This document shows positions 61,883-64,000 of a stretch of 64,000 nt of DNA, piece by piece. The translations under genes and the position numbers were made by a program. The notes beneath the pieces are model-generated. The model was given only the letters and a program-made list of their open reading frames with translations. It had not been told where the DNA came from and ran no database searches. Position 1 is the first letter of the stretch; each line of letters begins with the position of its first letter. The DNA is taken from assembly GCA_903906365.1 (NCBI GenBank), contig CAIVKC010000046.1, positions 1 through 64,000 on the forward strand. Reading direction: 5' to 3'. Source of the DNA: an uncultured Bacteroidota bacterium (GTDB taxonomy: Bacteria > Bacteroidota > Bacteroidia > Chitinophagales > Chitinophagaceae).

Positions 61883-63481
61883 TACCTTCTTTCGCCTGTC
61901 CCAAAGATCATAGCGCAGGTAGCATTGCAGGGAACTGTTATGTGCCTGGGTGATTAGGTTTCCCGAAATCCTGACGTGCACGAAGTCTGAGAATGCCTGG
62001 TTGTACCTGGCACCAATAGTCAGTTTATGCCATTGGTAATTCACGTCAAAGAGGAAACGCCATTCAGAAGTACTCAGGCGCCTGTAGGCGGAATCGCCCT
62101 TTAACCGGATGACTTTTTCGGCCAGTAAGGAACTGTCTCCGGGCAACCGCAGATTGCCCGTAACCAGCGCGGCAGCCCCCGGGTATTCCTGCTGGATGGC
62201 GATGGCATTGGTCAGGCGGGAATATTGAAGTCCGGTGCCCACATACAGATGCTTAACCGGTGAAAAATGAATGCTCAGCGGCACGTTAAAATAAAAAAGT
62301 TTTTTAACGAAGGTCGCGCGCGTATTCACGGGGCCTGACTGGAAATCAGGCTGCTGTTCCACCAGCAGGGTGCGGGTGTACTGGGGCACATTGAACTGTA
62401 CTTCGGCCTGCAGGTACAACCAACGGTGCAGATAATACCTGCCCTGGGGAACCGGGATATAGTCGCTAAGGGCTCCGCTGGTGCCGCCGGAATTGAAACC
62501 CGAGTGTTGCTGGGCACCTATCGGGAAAAACTGGTTGATCCCTATGGCAAAGACCGGTCCTTTGCTGTCCTGCAGGGAGGCTGCCGGTTTTTTAACCACC
62601 TTTCCGGAATCGGTTCGGACTGGGGCTTTTGACAGGAGAGTGTTTTTGGGGCCGGGGGTGGCTGGGATGCGCTCGGCTGTTTTTCCGCGCTCCGGATTTG
62701 CTGACCCGCCATCAATGCTGTCTAACTGGGCAATGGAATGACCGCTCTGCGATGGGAATTGATTTTTGGGTGACGCCAGGGTATTTGCCTCCGTATCTTT
62801 CCCGTCTTGAGGATATGCATCGGCGGTAGCAGGACTGATTTTGGGGAGGCGCCCGGCCTTCTTTTGAAAAACTGTTTTTTTCTGCCGGGACTTCCCGGAT
62901 GGCACATTTTCCCTGAACTCAGATTGACTTACCCCTCCGCCTGCCAACTGGCCTGCGGGACTCGGCGGCCTGGTAGTTGAACCTGCCTCCCCGGCAGCCT
63001 GCGGAGAAGAGGGTGCATGGCCCCTGAGGGATCCCCGGGCTTCCCTGTTTGTATCGTCCGGCCTGTCTGCCAGGAGCCTGGCATCGGTTGGCTGCTCCCG
63101 GGTTATCCCGGCCCGGGTTCCGGAAGGGATAACATCCCTTTGGTCTACCGGGGCATCATGGCTGTCCCGGCCACCGGTCCGGGGAACTGACACTGCTGCC
63201 CGCCGCCTGCTGGTGTCCGCCGGGATAGAGGGTCCCTGGGATGAAGGTTCGCTTGGCAGCAGGGAGGTAAAATGACGTCGTGAACCCGGGCAATTACATA
63301 CACCAACAAGCAGGAGCAGGGCCAGTACCAGCAGCCATATCCTGTTATCCCTTTTTTTGGTCAGGGGCAGTTCACGGTCCAGCATGGCTTCCATGGCCTG
63401 CCAGGGCCCATGTATATCCGGGAGGCTGATCTCCTGCAGCTTCTCAGCCCAAATACCTTTATTTTCCTGCATGTCGTTCAT
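61868..63481 (-). CDS. Putative anti-sigma/outer-membrane barrel fusion protein
   Basis: A 537-residue protein starting 1 nt after the stop of the ECF sigma gene. Residues 1-47 are cytosolic and polar, followed by a membrane helix (48-64, WLLVLALLLLVGV), then about 245 residues of low-complexity Ser/Pro/Arg/Gly-rich sequence. The C-terminal 225 residues (from VFAIGINQFFPIG) have the alternating strands and aromatic pattern of an outer-membrane beta-barrel (YYLHRWLYLQAEVQFNV, FYFNVPLSIHFSPVKHLYVGTGL, RFLFDVNYQWHKLTIGARYNQAF). The topology implies one chain from cytoplasm to outer membrane. Such proteins follow sigma genes in relatives, but the function is inference. The 3' end overlaps mutL convergently. 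Confidence 0.72.
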   Translation of the reverse strand: MNDMQENKGIWAEKLQEISLPDIHGPWQAMEAMLDRELPLTKKRDNRIWLLVLALLLLVGVCNCPGSRRHFTSLLPSEPSSQGPSIPADTSRRRAAVSVPRTGGRDSHDAPVDQRDVIPSGTRAGITREQPTDARLLADRPDDTNREARGSLRGHAPSSPQAAGEAGSTTRPPSPAGQLAGGGVSQSEFRENVPSGKSRQKKTVFQKKAGRLPKISPATADAYPQDGKDTEANTLASPKNQFPSQSGHSIAQLDSIDGGSANPERGKTAERIPATPGPKNTLLSKAPVRTDSGKVVKKPAASLQDSKGPVFAIGINQFFPIGAQQHSGFNSGGTSGALSDYIPVPQGRYYLHRWLYLQAEVQFNVPQYTRTLLVEQQPDFQSGPVNTRATFVKKLFYFNVPLSIHFSPVKHLYVGTGLQYSRLTNAIAIQQEYPGAAALVTGNLRLPGDSSLLAEKVIRLKGDSAYRRLSTSEWRFLFDVNYQWHKLTIGARYNQAFSDFVHVRISGNLITQAHNSSLQCYLRYDLWDRRKKVSAPK

Positions 63482-63482
63482 G

Positions 63483-64000
63483 TCAGCGTTGCAAATTCAT
63501 GATAGATTGTTTCAGTTTTTTTCTGGCCTCACTCAGGTGCCACCTGCTGGTACTATCCGTTATGGACAGCATCGCTGCGATTTCGGGGTGGCTGTAGCCT
63601 TCCACCGTATGAAGGTTAAAGACCAGCTGCGTGGTGGCAGGCAATTGCCTGATGAGTTCCAACAGCTCATCGGCGTTCATTTTTAAAATCACGCCGCTTT
63701 CTATGGCTGGCTCTTCCTCCATTTCCCCAAAGCTTGTCTGCTGGCTGGAAGTATGCTTTGCCCGCAGAAAATCAATCGCCGCGTGCACCATGATATTCCT
63801 GATCCAGGTTGACAAGCTGGCCCGCATCGGGTCGTACTGGTCCAACCTGGTAAATACTTTTAAAAATCCGTTGTTCAGTATTTCGGTGGCGTCCTGTTCG
63901 TTGCTGGAATACCTCAGGCATATATGCATCATTGCGCCGTAGAATTGCCTGTACAATTGCTCCTGCGCTTTACGGTCATTCTTTTTGCAACCCGCTATCA
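63483..64000 (-). CDS. ECF-type RNA polymerase sigma factor (5' end outside window)
   Basis: The gene runs off the right edge: the frame stays open through the last base, giving IAGCKKNDRKAQEQLYRQF, a typical ECF opening a few residues after the real start, which lies beyond the window. Region 2 is visible as HICLRYSSNEQDATEILNNGFLKVF and LSTWIRNIMVHAAIDFLR. Region 4 is RQLPATTQLVFNLHTVEGYSHPEIAAMLSITDSTSRWHLSEARKKLK. TTG at 63956 is an internal codon, not the start. The next gene starts 1 nt past its stop, so translation is probably coupled. Confidence 0.92.
   Translation of the reverse strand, partial: IAGCKKNDRKAQEQLYRQFYGAMMHICLRYSSNEQDATEILNNGFLKVFTRLDQYDPMRASLSTWIRNIMVHAAIDFLRAKHTSSQQTSFGEMEEEPAIESGVILKMNADELLELIRQLPATTQLVFNLHTVEGYSHPEIAAMLSITDSTSRWHLSEARKKLKQSIMNLQR

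Overview
The window looks like a chromosomal segment of a Bacteroidota bacterium, most likely in the Chitinophagales/Chitinophagaceae. Four things point there: promoters of the Bacteroidota type (TTTG, 19-21 bp, TAnnTTTG); few clear Shine-Dalgarno sites; ECF sigma factors followed by membrane anti-sigma-like proteins and outer-membrane barrels; and family versions typical of the phylum (GldA-type ABC ATPase, PSP1/RicT next to holB, GH3 plus beta-lactamase fusion, KorA with fused gamma domain). I found no insertion sequence, prophage, CRISPR array, rRNA or tRNA gene. The region reads as ordinary core and niche chromosome.

Layout. 1-706: AT-rich, non-coding, with one candidate small transcript. 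0.7-10.8 kb: radA, a beta-helix lipoprotein, a glutathione peroxidase, holB, an amidotransferase, a small membrane protein, ricT, an alpha/beta hydrolase, a BI-1 family membrane protein and an AIM24 family protein. 10.9-17.9 kb: a four-gene minus-strand efflux operon (tetR, tolC-like, adaptor, RND pump) with a readable promoter/operator. 18.1-24.4 kb: a DUF502 membrane protein, serC with a DUF1015 gene, a TPR protein and an acyl-CoA ligase. 24.6-31.6 kb: a glucose-dehydrogenase-like SDR, a large GH63-like glucosidase, a dienelactone hydrolase, a sugar-kinase-like/RapZ fusion and a lipid A-type acyltransferase. 31.6-38.3 kb: a TPR protein, DUF1345, a CstB-like persulfide dioxygenase-rhodanese with an ArsR regulator, tsaB, an HCDH-type protein, ridA and kbl. 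38.4-42 kb: an ECF sigma/anti-sigma/outer-membrane-protein operon and an L,D-transpeptidase. 42-48 kb: acs with a hydrolase, then a GH130-like lipoprotein with an MFS transporter and a small membrane partner. 48-54 kb: gldA, eno, an FtsB-like protein, nth and a FUSC membrane protein. 54-60 kb: korA, then a GH3-beta-lactamase fusion and an 800-bp non-coding stretch. 60-64 kb: mutL, then a second ECF sigma locus whose sigma gene runs off the right edge.

Themes. Envelope biology is frequent: the RapZ/kinase fusion, the NagZ-like fusion, L,D-transpeptidase, lipid acyltransferase, FtsB-like protein and two sigma/envelope loci. The two sigma loci are the most interesting comparison. One has separate anti-sigma-like and barrel genes. 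The other appears to have both joined in one polypeptide that would span inner membrane, periplasm and outer membrane. Several genes have a -7 promoter box ending only 4-6 bases before the start codon, which predicts leaderless mRNAs. Start codons were moved inward where family alignment, signal sequences or promoters argued for it. All calls come from reading the sequence; no database search was run.
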